A stretch of 53,003 bases of DNA from Streptomyces sparsogenes (GTDB lineage: Bacteria; Actinomycetota; Actinomycetes; Streptomycetales; Streptomycetaceae), in NCBI RefSeq assembly GCF_001704635.1, contig NZ_MAXF01000125.1:1-53003 (forward strand), read 5' to 3'. Shown here piece after piece: positions 41,962 to 50,693 of the stretch. Each line of letters opens with the position of its first letter. Position 1 is the first letter of the stretch. The notes under the pieces are model-generated. The model did not search any database. It saw only the letters and a list, made by a program, of their open reading frames with translations, and had not been told where the DNA came from. Made by a program: the position numbers and the translations under genes.

Positions 41962-42885
41962 TCAGTGGCAAAGTTTGGCTTCGTGCTCAGCATGTCCACC
42001 CGGCTCCAACTGGAACGTGCAGTGAGCCACGTCGAAGTGATCCCCCAGACAACCCTGCAACTCGTGCAGCAGCCGCTCATGGCCGACCGAGTCCAGCACC
42101 CGCCTGCCGACCACCACGTGCGCGGAGAGCACCGGCATCCCCGAGGTGATGGTCCACACATGGAGATCGTGCAGGCCCTCCACACCGGGGAGGGCCAGGA
42201 TGTGGGCCCGTACCTGGTCCATGTCCACGTTCCGCGGCGCCGCCTCCAGCAGGACGTTCAGCGTGTCCCGCAGCAGCCGGTACGTCCGCGGCACGATCAT
42301 CAGGCCGATCAGCAGGGACGCGATCGGGTCGGCCGCCCGCCAGCCGGTGGCCACGATGATCCCCGCCGAGACGAGGACCGCGACCGACCCCAGCGCGTCC
42401 GCCAGCACCTCCAGGAACGCTCCGCGCACATTCAGGCTGTCCCGCTGGCCGCCCCTGAGCATCGCCAGCGACACCATGTTCGCGGCCAGGCCGACGGCGG
42501 CGAAGAGGAACGTCAGCCCGCCCTGGGTGGCGGCCGGGGTGATCAGCCGCAGCACCGCCTCGTACAGGATGTAGCCCCCCACGCCGAGCAGCAGCAGACA
42601 GTTCGCCAGCGCCGCCAGGATCTCGGCCCGCGCGTAGCCGTAGGTGCGCCGCGGGCTCGGCGGGCGGTTCGCGAAGTGGATCGCCAGCAGCGCCATGGCG
42701 AGCCCGAGGGCGTCGGTCGCCATGTGGCCGGCGTCCGCGAGCAGCGCGAGCGAGTCGGCGAGCACCCCGCCGACCACCTCCACGGCCGTCACCGCGAGCG
42801 TGATGCCGAGGGCGGCCCGCAGCCGCCACCGGTGCGCGGCGCCCGCCGTGCCGAGGCCACCGCCGTGGTCGTGGCCTGCGCCCAT
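41962..42885 (-). CDS. Cation diffusion facilitator (zinc/cobalt exporter, CzcD-like)
   Basis: Proton-driven divalent metal exporter of the inner membrane, 307 residues with six hydrophobic segments. The metal site shows HMATDALGLAMAL (helix II, D-x3-D-like with H) and LEVLADALGSVAVLVSAG (helix V, Asp pair). The N-terminal HDHGGG and C-terminal HAEHEAKLCH metal-binding tails, and a cytoplasmic domain (about 210-300) with VEGLHDLHVWTITSG, complete the pattern. GGGAGGAGG lies 7 nt before the ATG. Zinc is the most usual substrate; not provable from sequence. Confidence 0.92.
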   Translation of the reverse strand: MGAGHDHGGGLGTAGAAHRWRLRAALGITLAVTAVEVVGGVLADSLALLADAGHMATDALGLAMALLAIHFANRPPSPRRTYGYARAEILAALANCLLLLGVGGYILYEAVLRLITPAATQGGLTFLFAAVGLAANMVSLAMLRGGQRDSLNVRGAFLEVLADALGSVAVLVSAGIIVATGWRAADPIASLLIGLMIVPRTYRLLRDTLNVLLEAAPRNVDMDQVRAHILALPGVEGLHDLHVWTITSGMPVLSAHVVVGRRVLDSVGHERLLHELQGCLGDHFDVAHCTFQLEPGGHAEHEAKLCH

Positions 42886-42958
42886 GTACGGCCTCCTCCC
42901 GCGCGCCGTCGGGCCGGGCGCGCCTGCCTTACGGCCCAGTGAACTACGGCCGCCCCCG

Positions 42959-43076
42959 GCGGCGCGGTCAGCCGCGCCGCGCTCGGGTGGGCCGCAGCCG
43001 CCTCGGGCCGGCCGCGCCCACCCGAGACCGTGGGGCAGGAGGTCCCGCCGCGCAGGGCCGAGGCCGTGCGGCGGGA
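42959..43076 (-). terminator. Series of three inverted repeats between galE and the CDF gene
   Basis: Downstream of galE on the minus strand lie TCCCGCCGC/GCGGCGGGA (43043-43051, 43068-43076), CGGGTGGGC/GCCCACCCG (42984-42992, 43016-43024) and GCGGCGCGG-TCAG-CCGCGCCGC (42959-42980). All arms are perfect 9-mers. Probably a strong transcription stop separating the two genes. Confidence 0.55.
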
Positions 43077-43096
43077 GGGCCGCCGTGCCGGGCTCC

Positions 43097-44083
43097 CTAC
43101 CGCCGCACGGCCTCCGGGTGGTTCAGGCACCAGCCCGCCCAGGCCGACCGCACCATCTCCTCCACCCCGTGCCGCGCGCTCCAGCCCAGCTCCTTGGCGA
43201 TCAGCTCGGCCGAGCCCACCACCCGGGCCGGGTCGCCCGGGCGCCGGGCCTCGACCACCGGGGCGAGCTCCGGGCGGCCGGTGACCTCGCCGATCAGCCG
43301 CGCCATCTCGCGCACCGACACCCCCCGGCCGGTGCCGATGTTCACCGTCAGATCGCCGCCCCCCGGACGCTCGGCCAGCCGGCGGGCCACGGCGAGGTGG
43401 GCGGAGGCCAGGTCCTCGACATGGATGTAGTCGCGCACGCAGGAACCGTCCGGCGTCGGATAGTCGTCGCCGAAGATCCGGGGCGCCTCGCCGTGGGTGA
43501 TCCGCTCGAACATCATCGGGATGATGTTGGACACCCCGGTGTCGGACAGCTCGGGGCGGGTGGCGCCCGCCACATTGAAGTAGCGCAGACAGGCCGTGGA
43601 GATCGAATGAGCCGCTCCGGTGGCTCTGACCAGCCACTCTCCGGCCAGCTTGGTCTCCCCGTACGGATTCATCGGATGGCACGGGGTGTCCTCGGTGACG
43701 AGTTCCACATCCGGCATCCCGTAGACGGCGGCGGAGGAGGAGAAGAGGAAGCTCCCGATCCCGGCCTCGACCACCGCCTCCAGCAGCACCGTCAGGCCGT
43801 GCACGTTCTCGCGGTAGTAGCGCAGCGGCTGCTCGACGGACTCCGCGACCTGCTTCTTCGCCGCCAGGTGCACCACCCCGGTCACGCCGAGGTCGGCGAA
43901 GGCGCGGTCCAGCAGCTCGCGGTCGAGCATGGAGCCGGCCACCAGCGGGACGCCGTCCGGCAGGCGCTCGGGGCGGCCGCTGGACAGGTCGTCGAGCACG
44001 GCGACGCGCTCCCCGGCCTCGGCCATGACCCGTACGACATGCGACCCGATATATCCGGCACCACCTGTGATCAGCCACGTCAT
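43097..44083 (-). CDS. galE: UDP-glucose 4-epimerase
   Basis: Interconverts UDP-glucose and UDP-galactose (and possibly the GlcNAc/GalNAc forms), 328 residues, cytoplasmic. Short-chain dehydrogenase fold: NAD turn TGGAGYIGSHV at the start, the Ser/Tyr-x3-Lys catalytic set (SSSAAVYG and NPYGETKLAGE), RYFNVAGA, and RDYIHVEDLASAHLA. It is divergent from the seven-gene cluster starting at 44357 and could supply its sugar nucleotide to the glycosyltransferase encoded there. Confidence 0.95.
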   Translation of the reverse strand: MTWLITGGAGYIGSHVVRVMAEAGERVAVLDDLSSGRPERLPDGVPLVAGSMLDRELLDRAFADLGVTGVVHLAAKKQVAESVEQPLRYYRENVHGLTVLLEAVVEAGIGSFLFSSSAAVYGMPDVELVTEDTPCHPMNPYGETKLAGEWLVRATGAAHSISTACLRYFNVAGATRPELSDTGVSNIIPMMFERITHGEAPRIFGDDYPTPDGSCVRDYIHVEDLASAHLAVARRLAERPGGGDLTVNIGTGRGVSVREMARLIGEVTGRPELAPVVEARRPGDPARVVGSAELIAKELGWSARHGVEEMVRSAWAGWCLNHPEAVRR

Positions 44084-44356
44084 GACCGCACCCTATCCAC
44101 AGCCGGGGCGGGCGGCCGTTTGTCGCGGGGAGCCGCCATCCACCATGATGATCGCGGCAGTGGAAGCCATCGTTCCCGCGATCGGGTGATGAATGTGCGG
44201 TGAACGGACGCTTCCTTCCATCCGATAGCCTCTGCCGACGTGCCGCCCGCCCCGCGCGGGGCCCGGGGCGTGCGACGACCGCTGTCCGGACGGCGGCCCC
44301 CCGGCCGATGCCTGTCCGGCGCGGCCACCGTGCCAGCTGCCAAGGAGTGAGTTCGT

Positions 44357-46240
44357 CTGTCGACCGCCATTCTCACCGGTCCCGCGGTCGCGGGCTCGTC
44401 CCTCGAGGACGACCTGCGGTCGCTGGGGTTCGACGTGCGCGCGGCAGCCGACGCCGCCGGGGTCGCGAGGGAACTCGCGGCGGCCCCGGCGCGTGAGCGG
44501 GTGGCGCTGGTCGACCCGCGCTTCGTCGGCCACGTCCACGCGCTCCGCCTGGCCCTGACCGACCCCCGCTTCCCGGCCGCCGCGGTCCACGGCGCCCTCA
44601 CCGCCCAGCCGGAGGCCCGCGCAGCGCTCACCCGCGCGCTGACGGCGTACGCGCCGGGCGCGGCGGCGCCCGGCCGCGGCGCCCTCGCCGCGGCCGCCGC
44701 CCCGGCGGCCCCCGGCGCGGCCGGCCCCGGGACCGCTCCGGACGGCGCCGCCGTGCTCCCCGACGCGCTCGCCGACGCCCTGGCCGCCGAGGACGTCCCG
44801 GTGCACCGGCCCGAGCTGGGGGTCCTCGTCGCCGCCGTGCCCGAGGACGCGCTGGGACGTGCCCGAGCGCTGGACCGCACCCGGGCCGTGGACGACGAGA
44901 AGGTGCGGCTGCGCAGCGCCGTCAAGTCGCGGGACGGCTTCTTCACCACCTTCTGCATCAGCCCCTACTCCCGCTATATCGCCCGCTGGTGCGCCCGCCG
45001 CGGCCTGACGCCCAATCAGGTCACCACCGCCTCCCTGCTCACCGCCCTCATCGCGGCGAGCTGCGCGGCCACCGGCACCCGACCCGGGTTCATCGCGGCC
45101 GGGGCGCTGCTGATCGCCTCCTTCGTACTGGACTGCACCGACGGCCAGCTCGCCCGCTACTCCCTCCAGTACTCCACGCTCGGCGCCTGGCTGGACGCCA
45201 CGTTCGACCGCGCCAAGGAGTACGCCTACTACGCGGGGCTGGCCCTGGGCGCGGCGCGCGGCGGGGACGACGTATGGGCGCTCGCGCTCGGCGCGATGGT
45301 GCTGCAGACCTGCCGCCATGTCGTCGACTTCTCCTTCAACGAGGCGAATCACGACGCCACCGGCAACTCCAGCCCCACCGCCGCCCTCTCCGACCGCCTC
45401 GACAGCGTCGGCTGGACCGTCTGGGTGCGCCGGATGATCGTGCTGCCCATCGGCGAGCGCTGGGCGCTGATCGCGGTGCTCACCGCCTGCACCACGCCCC
45501 GCGTCACCTTCTACGCGCTGCTCATCGGCTGTGCGCTGGCCGCCTGTTACACCACCGCGGGCCGGGTGCTGCGGTCGCTGACCCGCAGGGCGCGGCGCAC
45601 GGACCGCGCGGCGCGCGCCCTCGGCGACCTCGCCGACTCGGGCCCAATCGCCCAGGGCTTCGCCGCGGTCCTCCGCGGGGCCGCGCGCCGGCTCCCGGCC
45701 CTCGCCGCGCCCGCCGTCGCCCTGCTGGGGGCGGCCGCCGTGGTCTGTGTGTCCGCGTTCACGTCCTTCGGCGGCCCCTGGCCGGTGGTCGCCGCCGCCG
45801 GCTACGCGCTCGCCTCCGGCCTGGCCGTGGCCCGCCCGCTGAAGGGTCCGCTCGACTGGCTCGTGCCGCCGGTCTTCCGCGCCGCGGAGTACGGCACCAT
45901 CCTGGTTCTGGCCGCTGACTCCGGGGTGAACGGAGCCTTGCCCGCCGCTTTCGGGCTGGTGTCGGCGGTCGCCTACCATCACTACGACACGGTGTACCGC
46001 ATCCGCGGTGGCACCGGCGCGCCCCCGCACTGGCTGGTGCGGGCGATCGGCGGGCACGAGGGGCGGACCCTGGCGGTCACGGTCGCCGCCGCCCTGCTGC
46101 ACGAGCGCAACCAAGGCTTCACCATCGCGCTGACCGCTCTCGCGGCGGCCCTCGCGCTGGCGGTGCTCAGCGAGAGCATCCGCTTCTGGGTGTCCTCCGG
46201 AGCACCCGCTGTACACGACGAAACAGGAGAACCCGCATGA
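44357..46240 (+). CDS. Membrane CDP-alcohol phosphotransferase with extra N-terminal domain (DUF5941-like), CTG start
   Basis: Moves a phospho-alcohol from CDP-alcohol to an acceptor, in the membrane. 627 residues. An N-terminal alpha/beta domain (about 1-95), an Ala/Pro/Gly-rich linker (95-135) and another small domain precede the CDP-OH-P domain (about 195-400), whose motif is complete: D259, D262-G263, A266-R267, G276, D280, D284. Further hydrophobic segments follow (about 440-610). The only start with correct geometry is CTG at 44357, 9 nt after AAGGAG. It opens STAILTGPAVAGSSLEDDL, the N-terminus I expect for this family; the first GTG (44435) would cut 26 residues off the domain. Last four bases overlap the next gene (ATGA). 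First gene of the cluster. Confidence 0.82.
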   Translation: MSTAILTGPAVAGSSLEDDLRSLGFDVRAAADAAGVARELAAAPARERVALVDPRFVGHVHALRLALTDPRFPAAAVHGALTAQPEARAALTRALTAYAPGAAAPGRGALAAAAAPAAPGAAGPGTAPDGAAVLPDALADALAAEDVPVHRPELGVLVAAVPEDALGRARALDRTRAVDDEKVRLRSAVKSRDGFFTTFCISPYSRYIARWCARRGLTPNQVTTASLLTALIAASCAATGTRPGFIAAGALLIASFVLDCTDGQLARYSLQYSTLGAWLDATFDRAKEYAYYAGLALGAARGGDDVWALALGAMVLQTCRHVVDFSFNEANHDATGNSSPTAALSDRLDSVGWTVWVRRMIVLPIGERWALIAVLTACTTPRVTFYALLIGCALAACYTTAGRVLRSLTRRARRTDRAARALGDLADSGPIAQGFAAVLRGAARRLPALAAPAVALLGAAAVVCVSAFTSFGGPWPVVAAAGYALASGLAVARPLKGPLDWLVPPVFRAAEYGTILVLAADSGVNGALPAAFGLVSAVAYHHYDTVYRIRGGTGAPPHWLVRAIGGHEGRTLAVTVAAALLHERNQGFTIALTALAAALALAVLSESIRFWVSSGAPAVHDETGEPA

Positions 46241-46974
46241 TCGGCCTCGTGCTGGCGGCCGGCGCCGGACGGCGTCTGCGCCCTTACACCGACACCCTTC
46301 CCAAGGCCCTGGTGCCGGTCGATGGTGACACCACCGTCCTCGACCTGACCCTCGGCAACTTCGCCGAGGTGGGCCTGACCGAGGTGGCGATCGTGGTCGG
46401 TTACCGCAAGGAGGCCGTGTACGAGCGCAAGGAGGCGCTGGAGGCGAAGTACGGCCTCAAGCTCACCCTCATCGACAACGACAAGGCCGAGGAGTGGAAC
46501 AACGCCTACTCCCTCTGGTGCGCCCGTGACGCGATCAAGCACACCGTGATCCTCGCCAACGGCGACACCGTGCACCCGGTCTCGGTCGAGAAGACCCTGC
46601 TCGCCGCCCGCGGCAACGGCCAGAAGATCATCCTCGCGCTGGACACGGTGAAGCAGCTCGCCGACGAGGAGATGAAGGTCGTCGTGGACCCCGAGAAGGG
46701 CGTCCAGAAGATCACCAAGCTGATGGACCCGGCCGAGGCGACCGGCGAGTACATCGGCGTCACCCTCATTGAGGGCGAGGCCGCGGCGGAGCTGGCGGAC
46801 GCGCTGAAGACCACCTTCGAGCGCGACCCCGACCTGTACTACGAGGACGGCTACCAGGAGCTGGTCAACCGCGGCTTCAAGGTCGACGTGGCCCCCATCG
46901 GCGACGTCAAGTGGGTCGAGATCGACAACCACGACGACCTCGAGAAGGGCCGTGAGATCGCATGCCAGTACTGA
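46237..46974 (+). CDS. LicC-like nucleotidyltransferase (phosphocholine/alcohol-phosphate cytidylyltransferase family)
   Basis: Makes a nucleotide-activated building block, probably CDP-alcohol, from CTP and an alcohol phosphate. 245 residues, Rossmann-like. The signature is GLVLAAGAGRRLRPYTDTLP with KALVPVDG, the LicC-type acceptor segment EWNNAYSLW (residues 86-94), and the metal Asp in LANGDT (D110). NN-x-YSL is characteristic of phosphocholine cytidylyltransferases of the LicC group. Overlaps the gene before by 4 bp and the next by 13 bp, so strictly coupled. The true acceptor may be glycerol-1-phosphate from the next enzyme; inferred. Confidence 0.85.
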   Translation: MIGLVLAAGAGRRLRPYTDTLPKALVPVDGDTTVLDLTLGNFAEVGLTEVAIVVGYRKEAVYERKEALEAKYGLKLTLIDNDKAEEWNNAYSLWCARDAIKHTVILANGDTVHPVSVEKTLLAARGNGQKIILALDTVKQLADEEMKVVVDPEKGVQKITKLMDPAEATGEYIGVTLIEGEAAAELADALKTTFERDPDLYYEDGYQELVNRGFKVDVAPIGDVKWVEIDNHDDLEKGREIACQY

Positions 46975-48035
46975 CCCGCCTCATCCCGTCTCCCGTCTCC
47001 GTCGACATCAACGCCGGGGCCCTGGACGACTTGGCGGGCCTGCTGGCCGACCAGCGCATCTCGGCCTCCGGCAAGCTGGCGATCGCGATCAGCGGCGGCT
47101 CCGGCGCCGTCCTGCGCGAGCGGCTGGCCCCGGTGCTGCCGGGCGCCGACTGGTTCGAGCTGGCCGACGGCACCATCGACGGCGCCATCCAGCTGGGTGA
47201 CGCCATGAAGACCGGGCACTACGACGCGGTCGTCGGCCTGGGCGGCGGGAAGATCATCGACGCCGCCAAGTACGCCGCCGCGCGCATCGGCCTGCCGATG
47301 GTCGCCGTCGCGACCAACCTCTCCCATGACGGCATCTGTTCCCCGGTGTCGATCCTGGACAACGACGCGGGCCGCGGCTCGTACGGCGTGCCGACCCCGA
47401 TCGCGCTGGTCATCGACCTCGATGTGATCCGTGACGCACCGGTCCGCTTCGTCCGCTCCGGCATCGGCGACGCGGTGTCCAACATCTCCGCGATCGCGGA
47501 CTGGGAGCTGTCGCACCGCGAGACGGGCGAGCCGATCGACGGTCTGGCGGCGGCCATGGCCCGCACCGCGGGCGAGTCGGTGCTCCGGCACCCCGGCGGC
47601 TGCGGCGACGACGACTTCCTGACCGTGCTGTCCGAGGGCCTGGTGCTGTCCGGGATCGCCATGTCGATCGCCGGCCACACCCGCCCCTCCTCCGGCGCCT
47701 GCCACGAGATCAGCCACGCCTTCGACCTGCTCTACCCCAAGCGCTCCGCCCTCCACGGCGAGCAGGTCGGCCTCGGCGCCGCCTTCGCGATGCACCTGCG
47801 CGGCGCGCACGAGCAGGCCGCGCTGATCGTCGAGGTGCTGCGGCGGCACGGGCTGCCCGTCCTGCCGACCGAAATCGGATTCAGCGAGGACGAGTTCGTC
47901 AAGGCGGTGGAGTACGCGCCGCAGACCCGCCCCGGGCGCTACACGATCCTCGAGCACCTTGACCTCTCCTCCGACGCGATCAGGGACGCATACGCCGACT
48001 ATGCCAAAGCAGTCAGTCAAACCCTCGGTGGCTGA
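46962..48035 (+). CDS. Glycerol-1-phosphate dehydrogenase-like enzyme (AraM/EgsA type, iron-containing ADH fold)
   Basis: Probably reduces dihydroxyacetone phosphate to sn-glycerol-1-phosphate with NAD(P)H, a step best known from archaeal lipid synthesis and Bacillus AraM. 357 residues. Dinucleotide site GLGGGKIIDAAKY (92-104), then TNLSHDGICSPVS, and metal ligands D170 in SGIGD, a His of HEISHAF (H248 or H252) and H265 in LHGEQ. The TNLSHDGICSP and GIGDAVSN stretches are those of the G1P dehydrogenase branch rather than glycerol dehydrogenase. No PcrB-type prenyltransferase is seen in the window. The gene overlaps both neighbours (13 and 35 bp). Confidence 0.78.
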   Translation: MPVLTRLIPSPVSVDINAGALDDLAGLLADQRISASGKLAIAISGGSGAVLRERLAPVLPGADWFELADGTIDGAIQLGDAMKTGHYDAVVGLGGGKIIDAAKYAAARIGLPMVAVATNLSHDGICSPVSILDNDAGRGSYGVPTPIALVIDLDVIRDAPVRFVRSGIGDAVSNISAIADWELSHRETGEPIDGLAAAMARTAGESVLRHPGGCGDDDFLTVLSEGLVLSGIAMSIAGHTRPSSGACHEISHAFDLLYPKRSALHGEQVGLGAAFAMHLRGAHEQAALIVEVLRRHGLPVLPTEIGFSEDEFVKAVEYAPQTRPGRYTILEHLDLSSDAIRDAYADYAKAVSQTLGG

Positions 48036-48792
48036 ACTCCGCCCGGTCGTCCACCCCGCGGGGGTGAAGGACCGGCGGAGCGGTGAGCACTGGATGGGAC
48101 GCCTCTACATGCGCGAGGTCTCCCTGCGGGTCGACCGCCACCTGGTCAACACCAGGGTCACACCCAACCAGCTCACGTACCTGATGACCGTCTGCGGCGT
48201 CCTGGCGACCCCGGCACTCCTGGTGCCGGGGATCCCGGGCGCCGTGCTCGGGGTGGTCATGGTCCAGCTCTATCTGCTGCTGGACTGCGTCGACGGCGAG
48301 GTCGCGCGCTGGAAGAAGCAGTTCTCGCTCGGCGGCGTCTACCTCGACCGCGTCGGCGCCTATCTGACCGACGCCGCCGTGCTCGTCGGCTTCGGCCTGC
48401 GCGCCGCGGACCTGTGGGGCTCCGGGCGGATCGACTGGCTGTGGGCCTTCCTCGGCACCCTGGCCGCCCTCGGCGCGATCCTGATCAAGGCGGAGACCGA
48501 TCTCGTCGGCGTCGCCCGCCACCAGGGCGGGCTGCCGCCGGTCAAGGAGTCGGCGTCCGAGCCCCGTTCGTCCGGCATGGCGCTGGCCCGGCGGGCCGCC
48601 GCGGCGCTGAAGTTCCACCGGCTGGTGCTCGGCATCGAGGCGTCCCTGCTGATCCTGGTCCTCGCGGTGGTCGACCAGGTGCGCGGCGACCTGTTCTTCT
48701 CCCGGCTCGGCGTCGCCGTGCTGGCCGGCATCGCCCTCCTGCAAACCGTTCTTCACCTGGTGTCCATCCTCGCGTCGAGCAGGTTGAAGTGA
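48001..48792 (+). CDS. Second CDP-alcohol phosphatidyltransferase-family membrane protein (last motif Asp missing)
   Basis: Membrane enzyme of the CDP-alcohol phosphotransferase fold, 263 residues, about six hydrophobic segments. The motif D95-x2-D98-G99-x2-A102-R103-x8-G112-x3-D116 is present. However, the position of the last Asp, thought to be the general base, is Ala (A120); the next Asp is D124. So it may be inactive, use another base, or have a different partner or substrate. The start at 48001 lies 35 bp inside the preceding gene; no clear ribosome site, so translation depends on coupling. The stop shares one base with the next start (TGATG). Confidence 0.82.
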   Translation: MPKQSVKPSVAELRPVVHPAGVKDRRSGEHWMGRLYMREVSLRVDRHLVNTRVTPNQLTYLMTVCGVLATPALLVPGIPGAVLGVVMVQLYLLLDCVDGEVARWKKQFSLGGVYLDRVGAYLTDAAVLVGFGLRAADLWGSGRIDWLWAFLGTLAALGAILIKAETDLVGVARHQGGLPPVKESASEPRSSGMALARRAAAALKFHRLVLGIEASLLILVLAVVDQVRGDLFFSRLGVAVLAGIALLQTVLHLVSILASSRLK

Positions 48793-49676
48793 TGACGGAC
48801 ACACTGAAGGTCGGCGCGGTCGTCCTGACGATGGGCAACCGCCCCGACGAACTGCGCGCGCTGCTCGACTCGGTCGCCAAGCAGGACGGCGACCCCATCG
48901 AGGTGGTCGTCGTGGGCAACGGCTCGCCGCTGCCCGAGCTCCCGGACGGGGTGCGCACCGTCGAGCTGCCGGAGAACGTCGGCATCCCGGCGGGGCGCAA
49001 TGTCGGCATCGAGGCCTTCGGCCCCGGCGGCAGCGAGGTCGACGTGCTGCTGTTCCTCGACGACGACGGGCTGCTGCCCCACGCGGACACCGCCGAGCTG
49101 TGCCGCCAGGCCTTCGCCGCGGACCCGGAGCTCGGCATCATCTCCTTCCGCATCGCCGATCCCGAGACCGGCACCACGCAGCGCCGCCATGTGCCCCGGC
49201 TGCGCGCCTCCGACCCCATGCGCTCCTCGCGGGTGACCACCTTCCTCGGCGGTGCCAACGCGGTCCGTACGAAGGTCTTCGCGCAGGTCGGCGGCCTGCC
49301 GGACGACTTCTTCTACGCCCATGAGGAGACCGACCTCGCCTGGCGCGCCCTGGACGCGGGGTGGATGATCGATTACCGGTCGGACATGGTGCTGCACCAT
49401 CCGGCCACGGCGCCGAGCAGGCACGCGGTCTACCACCGCATGGTCGCCCGCAACCGGGTGTGGCTGGCCCGGCGTAACCTCCCCGTCCCGCTCATCCCCG
49501 TCTATCTCGGCGTCTGGCTGCTGCTCACCCTGGCCCGGCGGCCCTCGAAGGCCGCCCTGCGCGCCTGGTTGGGCGGATTCCGGGAAGGCTGGAAGACTCC
49601 GTGTGGTGCACGGCGCCCCATGAAGTGGCGTACGGTATGGCGCCTGACCCGACTGGGCCGACCGCCTGTCATCTGA
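48792..49676 (+). CDS. Family 2 glycosyltransferase
   Basis: Transfers a sugar from a nucleotide sugar to an acceptor on the cytoplasmic side. 294 residues, GT-A fold: VGAVVLTMGNRPDELRALLDSV start, VVVGNGS, ENVGIPAGRNVGIEAFG, the metal-binding DDD in LLFLDDDGLLP, GGANAVRTKVF, and the catalytic HEETDLAWRALDAG. A hydrophobic stretch (about 237-252, PLIPVYLGVWLLLTLA) near the C-terminus suggests membrane attachment. It resembles rhamnosyl/galactofuranosyl-type enzymes in the way it reads, but the sugar cannot be called. Start ATG at 48792 immediately abuts the gene before. Confidence 0.9.
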   Translation: MTDTLKVGAVVLTMGNRPDELRALLDSVAKQDGDPIEVVVVGNGSPLPELPDGVRTVELPENVGIPAGRNVGIEAFGPGGSEVDVLLFLDDDGLLPHADTAELCRQAFAADPELGIISFRIADPETGTTQRRHVPRLRASDPMRSSRVTTFLGGANAVRTKVFAQVGGLPDDFFYAHEETDLAWRALDAGWMIDYRSDMVLHHPATAPSRHAVYHRMVARNRVWLARRNLPVPLIPVYLGVWLLLTLARRPSKAALRAWLGGFREGWKTPCGARRPMKWRTVWRLTRLGRPPVI

Positions 49677-49751
49677 CAAGCTCGTATCTGAGAGCATCGG
49701 GCGCGACCCGGGGCGCGGCCCCCGTCAGCGCACCCCCTGATGAGGACGAAA

Positions 49752-50693
49752 GTGTCAACTGTGAGCGAGACTACGCACAACAGTGCGGTCGCCAGCGCCC
49801 CGCCATCGCCGGACGACGGCCTGGCCCCGGCAGAGCTGGCGGCGAAGTACGGGCTGTCGGTGAGCGGCGCCCGGGTGGGCCTTGCCGAGTACGTCCGGCA
49901 GATGTGGGGCAGGCGCCACTTCATTCTGGCTTTTTCGCAGGCCAAGCTCACCGCCCAGTACAGCCAGGCCAAGCTGGGTCAGCTGTGGCAGGTGGCCACA
50001 CCGCTGCTGAACGCGGCGGTGTACTTCTTCATCTTCGGTCTGCTGCTGAAGAGCAGCAGGGGCATGGAGCACAACACCTACATCCCCTTCCTGGTGACGG
50101 GGGTGTTCGTCTTCACGTTCACGCAGAACTCCGCGATGTCGGGGGTGCGCGCGATCTCCGGGAATCTGGGTCTGGTGCGGGCCCTGCACTTCCCGCGCGC
50201 CTCGCTCCCCATCTCCTTCTCGCTCCAGCAGCTCCAGCAGCTGCTGTTCTCGATGATCGTGCTGGTCATCGTGTTGGTGGGCTTCGGGCACTACCCGGGG
50301 CCGTCCTGGCTGCTGATCCTGCCGGCGCTCGCACTGCAGTTCGTCTTCAACACCGGTCTCTCGCTGATCATGGCCCGGCTGGGCGCCAAGACCCCGGACC
50401 TGGCCCAGCTGCTGCCGTTCATCCTGCGGACGTGGATGTACGCCTCCGGGGTGATGTTCCCCCTGGCGCGGACGCTCGAGTCGGCGGGGGCCAGCGGCTG
50501 GGTCGCCGACGCCATGATGGCGAACCCGGCGGCCGTCTACATGGACCTGATGCGGTACGCGCTGATCGAGGGCTACGGCGCCGGGAACCTGCCCCCCCAT
50601 GTATGGGCCCTGGCCCTGGGCTGGGCGGTGCTCTTCGGCGTCGGCGGCTTCGTGTACTTCTGGAAGGCAGAGGAGCAGTACGGCCGTGGCTGA
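49752..50693 (+). CDS. ABC transporter permease (TagG/RfbD-type polysaccharide exporter)
   Basis: Membrane half of an ABC-2 exporter for lipid-linked glycans. 313 residues. A polar N-terminal arm of about 50 residues is followed by QMWGRRHFILAFSQAKLTAQY and KLGQLWQVATPLLNAAVYFFI, the cytoplasmic interface helix and first membrane segment typical of TagG/Wzm. Five to six membrane helices follow. GTG at 49752 is chosen since GAGGACG precedes it; the in-frame ATG at 49740 and GTG at 49761 are alternatives. The 75-bp gap after the glycosyltransferase is the only real gap in the cluster. Its end overlaps the ATPase gene by 8 bp. Confidence 0.9.
   Translation: MSTVSETTHNSAVASAPPSPDDGLAPAELAAKYGLSVSGARVGLAEYVRQMWGRRHFILAFSQAKLTAQYSQAKLGQLWQVATPLLNAAVYFFIFGLLLKSSRGMEHNTYIPFLVTGVFVFTFTQNSAMSGVRAISGNLGLVRALHFPRASLPISFSLQQLQQLLFSMIVLVIVLVGFGHYPGPSWLLILPALALQFVFNTGLSLIMARLGAKTPDLAQLLPFILRTWMYASGVMFPLARTLESAGASGWVADAMMANPAAVYMDLMRYALIEGYGAGNLPPHVWALALGWAVLFGVGGFVYFWKAEEQYGRG

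Noticed and set aside
42886..43096. Riboswitch or metal-sensing leader upstream of the CDF gene
   Set aside because: The stems there are simple perfect 9-bp inverted repeats that fit galE termination; no known metal riboswitch pattern was recognised.
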